Source of the DNA: Spirometra erinaceieuropaei
Taxonomy: Eukaryota > Platyhelminthes > Cestoda > Diphyllobothriidea > Diphyllobothriidae
Assembly (NCBI GenBank): GCA_902702965.1
Contig: CACRXP010000630.1
Location: forward strand, 105,119 to 169,118
Direction: 5' to 3'
DNA length: 64,000 nt
A program made the translations under genes and the position numbers. Numbering within the stretch: the stretch's first letter is position 1; each line of letters opens with the position of its first letter. Positions 25,990 through 37,621 of this stretch are shown here, in pieces. A model generated the notes under the pieces. It saw only the letters and a list, made by a program, of their open reading frames with translations, was not told where the DNA came from and ran no database searches.

Positions 25990-27350
25990 CAGTAGATGTG
26001 CTGACTCATGAAATGCCAACCGAAATTCTAAAATGCATTTCGATTCGAAAAGATTACTTAAGTAGAATCGTAATATTAATTGTCATGTAAAATAATCACA
26101 AGATAATTCAGTTTCTTAAGGATGCCGGCTTTTGGATGAACTCCTTTACGGCCGCATGCAAAAACGACATTCTGTAAAAAAGTGAGTGCTTAAGCAGTAT
26201 CATCGTTCTTCATTGATTTCTGATGTCCTCATACATTCAAACACATTTCGAAAGAACATTCATGAAATATTCCTTTTCCAAATTTGTTAGAAACTTACAT
26301 CTTCATGGAATTTATTACCTGAAAGAAACGTATAATTCAGTTTCAAAAAACTTTTCCAATTTCTGTAGAATTTTTAATCCAACCTGCTGTTTAACTTGCA
26401 TTCAGGGTCTCCAAACTACAAGCTGTATATTTTCCGTGTATGAAAAATCATAAATCCCTAAGTGTTATTGTGAGGAGATCACATAAGGTTCAAAAAATTT
26501 TGCAGCGGATTTTATCTATTTTTTGAACTTCATAAACAGCATTAGGAAATGCAGAGAAAAGATATCTTACGAATACTTTATGGCATTTTAATAGCATATG
26601 AAGATGTATGATTTTCCTCACGCAGAAAATATACAGCTTGTCGTTTGAATGTCCTGAATGCAAGTGGAACAGCATTGCGGGTCGAAAATTATGCACGAAT
26701 TAGTATACTTATTCAAAACAAAAAATACCATTTTCCAAGTATCGACTTTGAAAAAAGTTCAGTTTGCAACCAAACGAGTACAGGAAAGAATAACCTTGTA
26801 CGTGTTCTCAATAGACTATTCCAGAACATTCATACTACATATGTAGTCATTTTAATAGGCTGTATTTTTTTCTGGAAACCAGAAAAAACCTTGTTCGAAT
26901 CCGAAATCCTGAAATGACCGATATATTTTAAGATTATTCTGTACAGTATTGAATATTACAACATTAATTCATACCTTCCTCACTAGAACGAATCGCTCAC
27001 GCTTGAGTCTGCCAAGAAGCGTGTATGGTCGTAGATGGCAGCCAACAGGATAACTCTGTCCTCTTTTGGGACGGTGGTTAGTTTTCAGAAAATCCTGCTC
27101 AATGTGCTTTTTATTGAACCTCTCAATTCTTTGAGATCCAGGCGCATCTGTTAAAGGCAATAGACAGTGTGTTCGCACGCGTCAATCAATGAGTCCAAAC
27201 ACATTCCCAGTGAAGTTGATTTTAGTAAAATGCTGGTGTATGGGAGTGATAAGAGATAGTGGGTTAGATCCAGCTCTGATTGAACGTTCAAGATTCATTA
27301 CCATGCACTCTCTGGAACTATCAGGACACTGGTACGATCATGGTTTAGTG
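25990..27350 (+). mobile_element. Composite fold-back element FB4 with cargo segment
   Basis: Begins TTA/CAGTAGATGTGCTGACTCATG, a subfamily A terminus, and shows arm, centre (ATACAGCTTGTCGTTTGAATG near 26632) and a second arm that stops early. It then passes at about 26910 into the same 400-bp cargo segment as FB1, here reading on the minus strand (26969-27178 open frame). The expected second terminus is not present, so the unit has one intact end. The cargo differs from that of FB1 at 13 of about 200 positions in the open frame, whereas the arms are far more different. The right limit is set by loss of similarity to FB1 at about 27345. Confidence 0.6.
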
Positions 27351-28097
27351 GATTGTCAAATAATGTGATTAATCGAAGTTACTGAGAAATGAGGGTCAGA
27401 TTTTTAGGTTTCCTTTCTAGTGTGGCTTTTATGGCAGTCTGGTTTGTCGTGAAGAAGGATGCACGATCGCTGTGACAAGAGCTTTTTTCGCCTGAAATTT
27501 CAGATTCTTGATCGAGTTCATCATCAGAGACAGAGATATGGGTTTGTGTACGATTTACGACCGTTCTTTCAGCAACACCTGGCAAATGTGGACTTGGGGA
27601 TCATGTCATATGTGTTACAAGTGGACTGTTTGTTTGATCCTGCCAGTTATTGTCCTTACAGCCATATTTAGTCGTGTCGACTCCGTCTTGTCGACAGAAT
27701 GCGACAGGTACGGGAGAAGAGGGTGAGATTGACTCAGAACAAGCCGGCTCCACTGCAAAAGAAATTGATGCTCATTTCACGGCCAAGGCCACGCCAACCC
27801 CTTGCACTATTCACAGAAACCGTCTCTCAACGTCCGAAGTACCACCTTGTAGTCCGATCACCCATAAAATATTTGTGCACATATAGTTTCCTCACGCTTC
27901 AGTTTCTGCTAGTATGCTGTCTGGGAGTGCCAAACTTGCTGACATTTACAATAGAAGAAACAAATCTTAACTAAGTGCATAAACAGATGAACATAAGTGG
28001 ATGGACTTTGAGCAGCGTTTCGCTAATCATAAGAACAATAATGGCTCTTCTTGAAAAATAAGCGACAATTTTGGGCCCTCAAGAGGGGGTTCAGGTA
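27351..28097. other. Unassigned sequence
   Basis: Overlapping short frames on the plus strand (27459-27974) have no recognised domain. One ends in a hydrophobic stretch of about 15 residues (SFLTLQFLLVCCLGV), which might be a membrane segment if the frame were real. I treat it as unassigned. Confidence 0.35.
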
Positions 28098-29084
28098 CAA
28101 TGAGTGACCTACCTCATGAAAGTTGGCCGAAATTCTGAAATGACTTTCTGATTTGGAAGGATTATTTAGGTGGTATTGTAATAATGATTATCTCGCGGCC
28201 TAATTCTGCTATATTTCAGACTCAAGGGGACGGCGACGTTTGAAAGCACTTCTTTTCGACCTCCTGCAGAAACCACATTTGGCAAAAAATGACTGCTAGT
28301 GTAGCATGCATTTTTCGCATTGATTTTCGATGGTCATATAATTTTACATATATTTAATAGGGAAAATGAACAAAATTATGCTTTATTCTACGCAGTTGGC
28401 AGCAAACCACGTCGACTTTGCATTTTATGCTCAGAGACAGGGTATTTTTAGGTTTTGGCAAGGTTTTCCAATTTCCAAATAATGTTGATCTAGATCAGCC
28501 GTTGCATTAGCGTTTAGCAATTTCAGTCTGCAAGGCGCATGCTTTCCGCGTAAGGAAAATTATCCATTCCCCTATGCCTTTAAGAATATACCGTATAGAG
28601 TTTATGAAATTTCACAATGGATACGGTCTACGTTATATATTTGATGAGGGGCATTTGTAAACAGATAGGTACGATACTGTATGAAAGGATATCGCACGGC
28701 CTTAAAAAATCGCATGATTAAAAGTTTTTAAACCGAAATATACACTTTTATCACGTATAAAGTGAAAAGACAACGTAAATTTCTGCCGGAAAAGTAAAAG
28801 ATAGCAAATTTCTGTACATTTTTCCATAAAATGTATTTGCATTTATATGAGCATCAAAAATCAATGTGAAAAATGCATGTCACATCAGCAGTCACTTTTT
28901 ACCGAACGTGGTTTCTGGAGGTCGAAAAGAAGAGCATTCACATGTCGACATCCCGGTGGGTCCGAAATACAGCAGAATCAGGCCGCAAGATAATCCTTAT
29001 TACAATCCCACCTAAATAATCCTTTAAACTCGAAAACGCATTTCAGAATATCGACCAACATTTCATGAGGTCGATATATATGCA
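28098..29084. mobile_element. Fold-back DNA element FB5 (subfamily B, diverged)
   Basis: The left end TA/CAATGAGTGACCTACCTCATG and the right arm ...CATGAGGTCGATATATATGCA form long inverted arms: GGATTATTTAGGTGG-ATTGTAATAA and its complement, and CTTTTCGACCTCC / GGAGGTCGAAAAG. The right terminus has decayed and abuts the CAGTAGG start of FB6 directly. The right arm is duplicated at 33827-34062. There is no coding capacity. Confidence 0.7.
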
Positions 29085-30074
29085 CAGTAGGTTGGCTAAC
29101 TCATGAAATGTCAAACGAAATTCCGAAAAGCGTTTTCGTTTCGAAAAGATTAATAAAGTAGGGTTGTAAAACTAATCAGTTTAAAGTATAATTCTGTAAT
29201 AACTCAGCTACCTCATGATTCCGGTTTTCGAAAGAACTTCCTTCCGGCTGCATTTAAAGACCACACTCTGCAAAAATGACTACTTAATTATCATGGATTT
29301 TTGTTTTAATTTTCGATGTTCCTAAATGTCCATTTATATGTCATGGAAAACATGGAAAAATTATTCATTATTTTACTCATTCGGTAGAAAATCACGTTTT
29401 CTTCCAATTTTTTACTCGAAGGAAGGGTACTATTTGGTTTTTAAAAACTTTTCAAATTCCCGAAATATATTGAACCCGCTCTGCCGTCACACTTGCATTC
29501 AGGGTTTCCAAACTACAAGCCATGTATTTTCCGCGTAAGGCAAACCAACTATCTCACTACGGTATTGAGAGAATACCATATGGGGTTCATAAAATTTAGC
29601 ATTTGACTTGATCCATATTGTTAACTTTACAAGCCGCATTGGTAAATAGAGACATGACGTTTTAGGAAGGGACATTTCGCAAAATTGAAAAGATTCACAA
29701 TTAGAAATTTTTTAAAAAACCGAATTATGTCCCTCCTTTGAGCATTAAATTAAAAGAAGACGTCATTTTCTACCGAATGAGCGAAGAAATAAATATTCTT
29801 ATGCAAGTTTTTCCACGAAATATACTTGGACTTTTAGAGGCATCGAGAATCAATGAGAAAAATGTATGCCGTTTAAGTAGTCATTTTTTACAGAGTAGAG
29901 TTTTTGTATGCAACCGGAAGGAAGTTCATTCAAAAACTGGAATCCTGAGGTAACTGAATAACTATAGAATTTTGCTGCAGGCTGATTATTTTTACAACCC
30001 TACTTAATTAATCTTTTCGAAGCGAAAACCCATTTCGGAATTCCAGTTGATATTTTATGAGTTAACCCACCTAC
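29085..30074 (-). mobile_element. Fold-back DNA element FB6 (subfamily A)
   Basis: The left end CAGTAGGTTGGCTAACTCAT follows the decayed end of FB5. The right end is GAGTTAACCCACCTACTCTA, where the expected CTGTA has mutated. Arms pair over roughly 400 bp, and the centre is inverted relative to FB2 and FB10, so the insertion is in the opposite orientation. The centre includes the conserved CTTGCATTCAGGGTTT-CAAACTAC block. It is duplicated as FB9. No transposase frame is present. Confidence 0.75.
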
Positions 30075-32278
30075 TCTAAGCACTCTGTCTAAAATCGATC
30101 AGTCCTTTCTGACGTTACTAAGGTAGTGAAGGCAAAGAAGTTAGAATTGTTGTTACGATTATGGTAAACGGAAGGATGATACCTGACGACTATTGTACAG
30201 ATATCTATCTCCCCATGATCTCAGCACATGTACTATCTTAACGCTCAAGCAAATACTATGACAAGTTTTTGCTACTGTATAACACAGTTTGAGGTTTCCT
30301 ATCATCAATGCGCCTCCGGTGTGGTTCCTGGCGAATAAATACTTCAGTTGTAAAACGTCGCCGTGCATTTCTATTTATAATGATTGAAAAAATTGTAGGA
30401 AACTTGTCGCGGAAAGACTTGTAATGTCTGCTCGCAAGGTTGGCTTGACCATTGCGCAGAATGCTACCGAATTCAGAGAAAAACAGAATCTTACGCCCGC
30501 AAAATTTGCAGCAATAGTGTGGGTTCAAGAACTTTATTGCCTTCTCTGGCTTCTATCACAGAATACAATCATTTTTCTCATGCGAATTACGGATAGATCA
30601 AAGGTTCTGGCCCAGTCTGTAAGTGGTGGAAAAAGATATTGAACTGACACTGGACATTACGATTACTTTTTTATACTTTTATACTCAGACAGGAGCATTT
30701 GGTCAAATGTCTAGAGGGTGACAGGAACTTGAGTTAGCATCTCTTGGACTTTAAACGCCCACAGTAGCCGGAGGTACAACTCTCAGATCTGCACAGTTCT
30801 GTGTACGCCGGTGGAAGATCCAAGCGACACGTATTTAAAGTGTCATCAGCGTTCCAAGCTCCGGTTGCTATGCTCATTCATTCATGACCTAAGACTAGAA
30901 AAGGAAGCAAGCTAGATTGTTGAAATTCACACATATTGGCCTGAAGCTTCAAAATCCTATTTGATTTCATTATCGGGTGAAGAAGCCAAAGTGGCAAGTA
31001 CTCTGAGCATTTGTCTTCTTCTCATCCGAGCTTTCTCGTCTAGAGCTTTCGTATTCATCTAGCTCATTTATAAACTATTCGATGCATATAATTCGAAGGG
31101 CAATCATGACACGCGATGCGGTCTGGAGCGACTGATTGTTCGCTCGCGTATATATAATTTTGATCCTTACGACGGCGACAGTTCGGTGGGAGAACGTCCA
31201 CACGGTGTCCAGATGAGAGTTGCCCCATCGCTTTTAAAACCTTTCTTGGTGTAGCGCAAAGGGGGTTTTAATTTTAATGGGAGCGCCGTGTTCGTTATTC
31301 TCAGACTGGTGTACCGAAATTGGTTGAAAAAACCTCTGTGGTGGTCATTCTTAACGAAGTGCAAGCTGACGTACTGGGTTCTCTGTGGATTCACTTGAGC
31401 CGTACTGCCGTTCGTTTCCGTTTACGACCATGGAGTCCTCATGCAAGTTCACTTATGTCCCAAGGGCTGGCCACTGATTTAATTCAGAATCCTTGTGATG
31501 CTCGCGGCGTTTCGAAACACGCCCTCATTAAACTGCCACCCGTTTGCCCTGTCACTTGAAGATCAAAAAAGTGCAGCTAGTTATTTCCTTTTATTCTGAT
31601 TGTGAATTGGATATTAGGAAAAATAGATCTAAAACACCTGCGAAAAAGTTTAAATAACCACAGGCGTCAACGAAACAGGGACATTTGTCTGCGCCCCGTT
31701 TTAACCGTTTTACAAAACGCACCTCTAGACGATTACAAAGGTTTCATCAATGTAGTATCAGCTGATCTTGATTTATTACCCTTCAGCGCATGACATTCCG
31801 GCTTGTGTGACTCAGCCCCTGTTGCAAATACGGGCATGGGTGATTTAACAAGCGCACCTTTGACATGTTTTTAGGTATGCCCATCAAATGAAATAAATAT
31901 ATTTTGACAAAAGTTTAATATTATCACGATGCCATGCGTCCTCTGCCATGTTATGTCAGTCATCGTCACAGTTAGCGACCTGGAGAAAACTTACGGATTT
32001 AGTCTTATTAGCTCTGCGGGCTGATCGCGAATACTAACACTTACCAATCAGAATTGGTCAACGTATCAAATGGTTAGACCCCATAAGATCTGTGAAATCT
32101 GAAAGAAGCATGAATGTTGACTTAACCCATAATCGAAATAGGACTAAACGGATAGTCAAGTCTAGGTAACTGAAGTAAGAGTGCCAATTGGCGACAGGTG
32201 ACTTAATTTTTTTGAACTTAAAAAATTCAGTGCTGAAAAGTGAACCAAGCATTTCCATTAAGGAAACGCATAATAATA
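30075..32278. other. Unrecognised sequence inside duplication, copy 1
   Basis: Shared with 35057-37116. Frames open on both strands at 30159-30642 are seen in both copies. The minus-strand one contains a CCKFC cysteine pair followed by basic, helix-like sequence (IINRNARRRF). I could not match it to a transposase with confidence. The plus-strand frame is shifted between copies at about 30600, so it is not conserved as protein. The remaining 1.5 kb shows no feature. Confidence 0.4.
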
Positions 32279-32570
32279 GATCAGATGTGGTTGTGTAGCC
32301 CCACCTGAAGTAAATTAACCCCAGCCACCCGTAATATGGGACCGGGGGGTAATAGGGGCTTTTACAGTTTGGGCCGGGGAACGCACAGTCGACGAGACCA
32401 AGCAATTGTATGCAAAAGAAAAGCTATTGGGAATGAGCGATTGTACTTTGAGTGGTCGAGAAATAGTTGCAATAACCCTTACATCAAACCCTAATCCCTA
32501 ACTCTATCTTCTAACCCCAACCCCAACAGTATTGTGTCCATCAGGTGTTGCTGCATAACCACATCTTACC
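32279..32570. mobile_element. Small TIR element Z1 with G4-capable core
   Basis: Terminal inverted repeats: AGATGTGGTTGTGTAGCCCC on the left and, on the right, the complement of GGTAAGATGTGGTTATGCAG, both going on to a CACCTGA-like block. About 290 bp, no coding capacity. The interior contains CCGGGG-TAATAGGGGCTTTTACAG and a C-rich run (32488-32526) whose complement has four G3-4 runs. Two further copies, Z2 and Z3, define the family. The target duplication is not clear. Confidence 0.7.
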
Positions 32571-32583
32571 TTATAATATACTC

Positions 32584-32938
32584 GCATATATAGTGCAAGC
32601 TACAACGAAGCCTTCCATGTGATTTGTACGACCCCATTAGACAGCACTTACTAGCGTCAGCAGAAGCGGACGCAATCAGATCCGCATGCCGGTCTTCTGT
32701 TCACAGGTCTCTTATTCACCATGACCAGAGGTCAGTTAACCATACTAGCTGCATCTACTTCTCCGCGTATTCCTCCCCTTCCCCTGACAGGGCGCTTTCC
32801 AATCCTTTGCTCGTCCACGCCAACACTCATCACTTGACTAAACTGATACTCACTACCTTTAATTATCCGCCCATATTCTCCATATCTTGTTTGTGTGAGA
32901 TTAATATTACTCGATTTCCCTAATTATCAACATGATTA
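32584..32938 (+). repeat. Interspersed repeat Y, copy 1
   Basis: Aligns with 39207-39542 from CGCATATATAGTGCAAGC to ATTATCAACATGATTA. There are small indels, such as 17 extra bases in the second copy near 39325-39345 and a longer insertion here near 32815-32840. Shared landmarks are ACGCAATCAG-TCCGCA, CAGAGGTCAGTTA and GGCGCTTTCCAATCCT. There is no long frame in common. It ends exactly where FB7 is inserted at TA, so Y is older than that insertion. Confidence 0.7.
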
Positions 32939-33014
32939 CAGTACGTGGGCTAACTAATGAAATGTCAACCGAATTTACGAAATGCATCTTCATTTCGAAA
33001 AGATTAAATAAGTA
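32939..33014. mobile_element. Fold-back element FB7, left end, cut by gap
   Basis: CAGTACGTGGGCTAACTAAT after a TA, followed by the subfamily A arm (GAAATGTCAACCGAA..., TTCATTTCGAAAAGATTAAA). The rest falls in the run of Ns. It is inserted at the 3' edge of repeat Y. Confidence 0.7.
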
Positions 33015-33826
33015 NNNNNNNNNNNNNNNNNNNNNNNNNNNNNNNNNNNNNNNNNNNNNNNNNNNNNNNNNNNNNNNNNNNNNNNNNNNNNNNNNNNNNN
33101 NNNNNNNNNNNNNNNNNNNNNNNNNNNNNNNNNNNNNNNNNNNNNNNNNNNNNNNNNNNNNNNNNNNNNNNNNNNNNNNNNNNNNNNNNNNNNNNNNNNN
33201 NNNNNNNNNNNNNNNNNNNNNNNNNNNNNNNNNNNNNNNNNNNNNNNNNNNNNNNNNNNNNNNNNNNNNNNNNNNNNNNNNNNNNNNNNNNNNNNNNNNN
33301 NNNNNNNNNNNNNNNNNNNNNNNNNNNNNNNNNNNNNNNNNNNNNNNNNNNNNNNNNNNNNNNNNNNNNNNNNNNNNNNNNNNNNNNNNNNNNNNNNNNN
33401 NNNNNNNNNNNNNNNNNNNNNNNNNNNNNNNNNNNNNNNNNNNNNNNNNNNNNNNNNNNNNNNNNNNNNNNNNNNNNNNNNNNNNNNNNNNNNNNNNNNN
33501 NNNNNNNNNNNNNNNNNNNNNNNNNNNNNNNNNNNNNNNNNNNNNNNNNNNNNNNNNNNNNNNNNNNNNNNNNNNNNNNNNNNNNNNNNNNNNNNNNNNN
33601 NNNNNNNNNNNNNNNNNNNNNNNNNNNNNNNNNNNNNNNNNNNNNNNNNNNNNNNNNNNNNNNNNNNNNNNNNNNNNNNNNNNNNNNNNNNNNNNNNNNN
33701 NNNNNNNNNNNNNNNNNNNNNNNNNNNNNNNNNNNNNNNNNNNNNNNNNNNNNNNNNNNNNNNNNNNNNNNNNNNNNNNNNNNNNNNNNNNNNNNNNNNN
33801 NNNNNNNNNNNNNNNNNNNNNNNNNN
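33015..33826. other. Assembly gap (812 Ns)
   Basis: Only Ns. Any frame running through it is meaningless. The flanks are FB arms, so the gap probably reflects collapse of long inverted repeats during assembly. The stated length is likely an estimate. Confidence 0.98.
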
Positions 33827-34062
33827 GACCATCAAAAATTAATGTGAAAAATGCATGTTACATTAGCAGTCACTTTTTACCGAACGTGGTTTCTGGAGGT
33901 CGAAAAGAAGAGCATTCAAATGTCGACATCCCGGGGAGTCCGAAATACAACAGAATTAGGCCGCGAGATAATCATTATTACAATCCCACCTAAATAATCC
34001 TTTAAATTCGAAAACTCATTTCAGAATATCGACCAACATTTCATGACGTCGATATATATGCA
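33827..34062. mobile_element. Fold-back element FB8, right arm (subfamily B)
   Basis: Near-identical to the right arm of FB5 (28851-29084): same GTTTCTGGAGGTCGAAAAG block and the same CGATATATATGCA end abutting an FB subfamily A element. The left part is lost in the gap. Confidence 0.75.
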
Positions 34063-35056
34063 CCGTAGGTTGGCTAACTCATGAAATGTCAAACGAAATT
34101 CCGAAAAGCGTTTTCGTTTTGAAAAGATTAATGAAGTAGGGTTGTAAAACTTATCAGTTTGGAGTATAATTCTGTAATAACTCAGCTACCTCAGGATTCC
34201 GGCTTTCGAAAGAACTTCCTTCCGGCTGCATTTAAAGATCATACTCTGCAAAAATAAATACTTAATTATCATGAATTTTTTGCTTTAATTTTCGATGCTC
34301 CTAAATGTCCATTTATATGTCATGGAAAACATGAAAAAAAATATTTATTATTTTACTCATTCGGTAGAAAATCACGTTTTCTCCCAATTTTTTACTCGAA
34401 GGAAGGGTACTATTCGGTTTTTAAAAACGTTTCCAATTCCCGAATCATTTTTGACCCGCTCTGCCGTCACACTTGCATTCAGGGTTTACAAACTACTAGA
34501 AATGTATTTTTGACGCACGAAAAACCGCACATTTCTTTACGAAATTAAGAAGAGACCATAAGGGGTTCATAAAATTTACCATTGGGTTTGATCAATACTG
34601 TTAACTTTACAAGCCACGTGGGTAAAAACTGAGACATGACGTTCTATGAAGGGACATTTTGCGGAATTGAAAAGATTCAAAATTAGAAATTTTTCTAAAA
34701 AACCGAATTATGTCCCTCCTTCGAGAATCAAATTGAAAGAAGACGTAATCTTCTACCGAATGAGCGAAGGAATAAATATTCTTATGCATGTTTTCCATGA
34801 AATATACTTGGATTTTTAGAGGCGTCGAAAATCAATGAGAAAAATGTATGCCGTTTAAATAGTCATTTTTACAGAGTATAGTTTTTGTATGCAACCGGAA
34901 GGAAGTTCATTCAAAAACTGGAATCCTGAGGTAACTGAATTACTATAGAATTTTGCCGCAGGCTGATTATCTTTACAACCCTACTTAATTAATCTTTTCG
35001 AAGCGAAAACCCACTTTGGAATTCCAGTTGATATTTTATGAGTTAACCCACCTACT
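34063..35056 (-). mobile_element. Fold-back DNA element FB9 (subfamily A)
   Basis: Duplicate of FB6: same abutment to a subfamily B arm, same mutated right end (CACCTACTCTA), same centre orientation. Its left CAGT has become CCGT. Arms still pair in reverse complement over several hundred bp. No coding capacity. Confidence 0.75.
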
Positions 35057-37116
35057 CTAAGCACTTTGTCTAAAATCGATCAGTCCTTTCTAACGTTACT
35101 AAGGTAGTAAAGGCAAAGAAGTTAGATTTGTTGTTACGATTACGGTAAACGGAAGGATAATAACTGACGACTTTTGTACAGATATCTATCGCCCCATGAT
35201 CTCAGTACATATACTATCTTAACGCTCAAGCAGATACTATGCCAAGTTTTTGCTACTGTATAGCACAGTTTTAGGTTTCCTATCATCAATGCGTCTCCGC
35301 TGTGCTTCCTGGCGAATAAATACTCCAGTTGTAAAATGTCGCCGTGCATTTCTATTTATAATGATTGAAAAAATTGTAGGAAACTTGTCGCGAAAAGACT
35401 TGTAATGTCCGCTCGCAAGGTTGGCCTGACCACTGCGCAGAATGCTACCGAATTCAGTGGAAAACAGAATTTTACGCCCGCAAAATTTACAGCAGTAGTG
35501 TGGGTTCAAGAACTTTATTGCCCTCTCTGGCTTTTATCACAGAATACAATCATTTTTCTCATGCGAATTACGAATAGAGTCAAAGGTTCTGGCCCAGTCT
35601 GTAAGTGGTGGAAAAAGATATTGAACTGACACTGGACTTTACGATTACTCTTTTATACTTTTATACTCAGACAGGAGCATTTGGTCAAATGTCTAGAAGA
35701 TGACAGGAAGTTGACGTAGCATCTTTTGGGCTTTAAATGCCCACGGTAGCCGGAGGTACAACTCTCAGATTTGCACAGTTCTGTGTACGCCGGTGGAAGC
35801 TCCAAGTGACACGAAATTAAAGTGTCATCAGCGTTCCAAGCTCCGGTTGCTATGCTCATTCATTCATGCCCTAAGACTAGAAAAAGGAGCAGCCTAGATT
35901 GTTGAAACTCACACATATTGGCCTGAAGCTTCAAAATCCTATTCGATTTCATTATCGGGTGAAGAAGCCAAAGTGGCAAGTACTCTGAGCATTTGTCTTC
36001 CTCCCATCCGAGCTTTCTCGTCTAGAGCTTTCGTATTCATCTAGCTCATTTATAGACTATTCGATGCATATAATTCGAAGGACAATCATGACACGTGATG
36101 CGGTCTGGAGCAACTGATTGTTCGCTCGCGTATATATAATTTTGATTTTTACGACGGCGACAGTTCGGGGGGAGAACGTCCACACGGTGTCCAGATGAGA
36201 GTTGGCCCATCGCTTTTAAAACCTTTCTTGGTGTAGCGCAAAGTGGGTTTTAAGTTTAATGGGAGCGCCGTGTTCGTTATTCTCAGACTGGTCTACCAAA
36301 ATTGGTTGAAAAAACCTCTGCGGTAGTCATTCTTAACGAAGTGCACATTGATGTACTGGGTCCTCTGTGAATTCACTTGAGCCGTACTGCCGTTCGTTTC
36401 CGTTTACGACCATGGAGTCCTCATGCAAGTTCACCTATGCCCCAAGGGCTGGTCACTGATTTAATTCAGAATCCTTGTGATGCTCGTGGCGTTTCGAAAC
36501 ACGCCTTCATTAAACTGCCACCCATTTGCCCTGTCATTTGAATATCAAAAAATGCAGCTAGTTACTTCCTTTTACAAAGGTTTCATCATTGTAATGACAG
36601 CTGCTCTTGATTTATAACCCTTCAGAGCATGACATTCCGGCTTGTGTGACTCAGCCCCTGTTGCAAAGACGGGCATGGGTGATGCCACAAGCGCACCTTT
36701 GACATGTTCTTAGGCATGCCCCTCAAAGGAAATAAACATATTTTGAAAAAGGTTTAATATTATCACGAGACCATGCGTCCTCTGCCATGTTGTGTCAGTC
36801 ACGGTCACAGTTATCGATCTGAAGAAAACTTACGGATTTAGCTTTTTTAGCTCTGCTCGCTGTTCGGGACTATTAACACTTATCAATCGCAATTGGTCAA
36901 CGTATTAAATGGTTAGACCCCATAAGATCTGTGAAATCTGAAAGCAGCTTGAGTTTTGAGTTAACCCGTAATCGAAATAGGGTCAAACGGATAGTCAAGT
37001 GTGGGTAACTGAAGAAAGAGGGCCAATCGGTGACAGCTGAGTTAATTTTTGTACTTAGAAAATTCAGAGCTGAAAAGTGAATCAAGCATTTCCGTTAACG
37101 AAACGCATAATAATAA
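35057..37116. other. Unrecognised sequence inside duplication, copy 2
   Basis: Counterpart of 30075-32278, without the 142-bp segment found there. The minus-strand frame with the CCKFC cysteine pair (35237-35509) is retained. No domain could be named. Confidence 0.4.
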
Positions 37117-37375
37117 GTCAAATATGGTTATGTAGCCCCACCTGAAGTAAATAAACCCCCACCATCCGTAATACTGGACCGGGGGTAATAGGGGGTTTTT
37201 ACAGGTGGGGCCGGGTAACGCACAGTTGACGAGGCCAAGCAGTTGTATGAAAAAGAAAAGCTATTGGGAATGAGCGATTGTAGTTTGAGTGGTCCAGAAA
37301 TAGTTGCCCTAACCCCTAGCCCCCACCCCAACAGTATTTTGTTCATCGAGTGGGGTTACATAACCACATCTTACC
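37117..37375. mobile_element. Small TIR element Z2 with G4-capable core
   Basis: Left AATATGGTTATGTAGCCCCA and right TTACATAACCACATCTTACC are inverted repeats. It is slightly shorter than Z1. The complement of 37307-37330 reads GGGG-T-GGGGG-CTA-GGGG-TTA-GGG, a good intramolecular G-quadruplex pattern. No coding capacity. Confidence 0.7.
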
Positions 37376-37621
37376 TAATAATATGCTAGATGTGGATTAT
37401 CGCCGACGAAGGCAGAAGAGACTGGGTGATTATCTCTATCTTCTTTGTCATCTACAGTCAACCACACCCCAAACCCGGGTCAGGAAGGTATGCGATTTGA
37501 GCCCGAGTAGACTGGCCGTCTGGACATTTGAGTCGATCACCCCATCACTTGTTTAACGAACCATGAGCTGTCGGTCGCGAACCGGAATGTCTTATCACAT
37601 ATGGAGTAGAATTTCTTTATA

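Larger units (their letters stand above)
28851..32584 (+). repeat. Segmental duplication, copy 1
   Basis: Matches 33827-37388 in the same orientation, at an offset of about 4.98 kb for most of its length, with scattered substitutions and few indels. The unit holds the end of FB5, all of FB6, about 2.2 kb of unrecognised sequence and element Z1. The largest visible difference is 142 bp (31594-31735) present here and absent from copy 2. It is bounded by TTA on both sides, as expected for a microhomology deletion in copy 2. The left limit of the duplication is uncertain because copy 2 begins at an assembly gap. Confidence 0.85.
33827..37388 (+). repeat. Segmental duplication, copy 2
   Basis: Direct repeat of 28851-32584 holding FB8 (partial), FB9, unrecognised sequence and Z2. 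It ends at about 37388 just past Z2, after CATCTTACCTAATAATAT. Because repeat Y follows Z in copy 1 but lies nearly 2 kb further on in copy 2, with FB10 in between, the duplication either excluded Y or was later rearranged. Confidence 0.85.

Noticed and set aside
30159..30642. Merlin-like or other transposase in the duplicated segment
   Set aside because: One CxxC-like cysteine pair and basic residues are not enough; no catalytic DDE pattern could be traced.
32488..32526. Interstitial telomere repeat (CCCTAA)n
   Set aside because: Only a few degenerate units, and they lie within a defined TIR element whose other copies show the same G-rich core without regular hexamers.
32932..33993. Long open frames through the N run on both strands
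   Set aside because: They are created by undetermined bases; the flanks are fold-back element arms.
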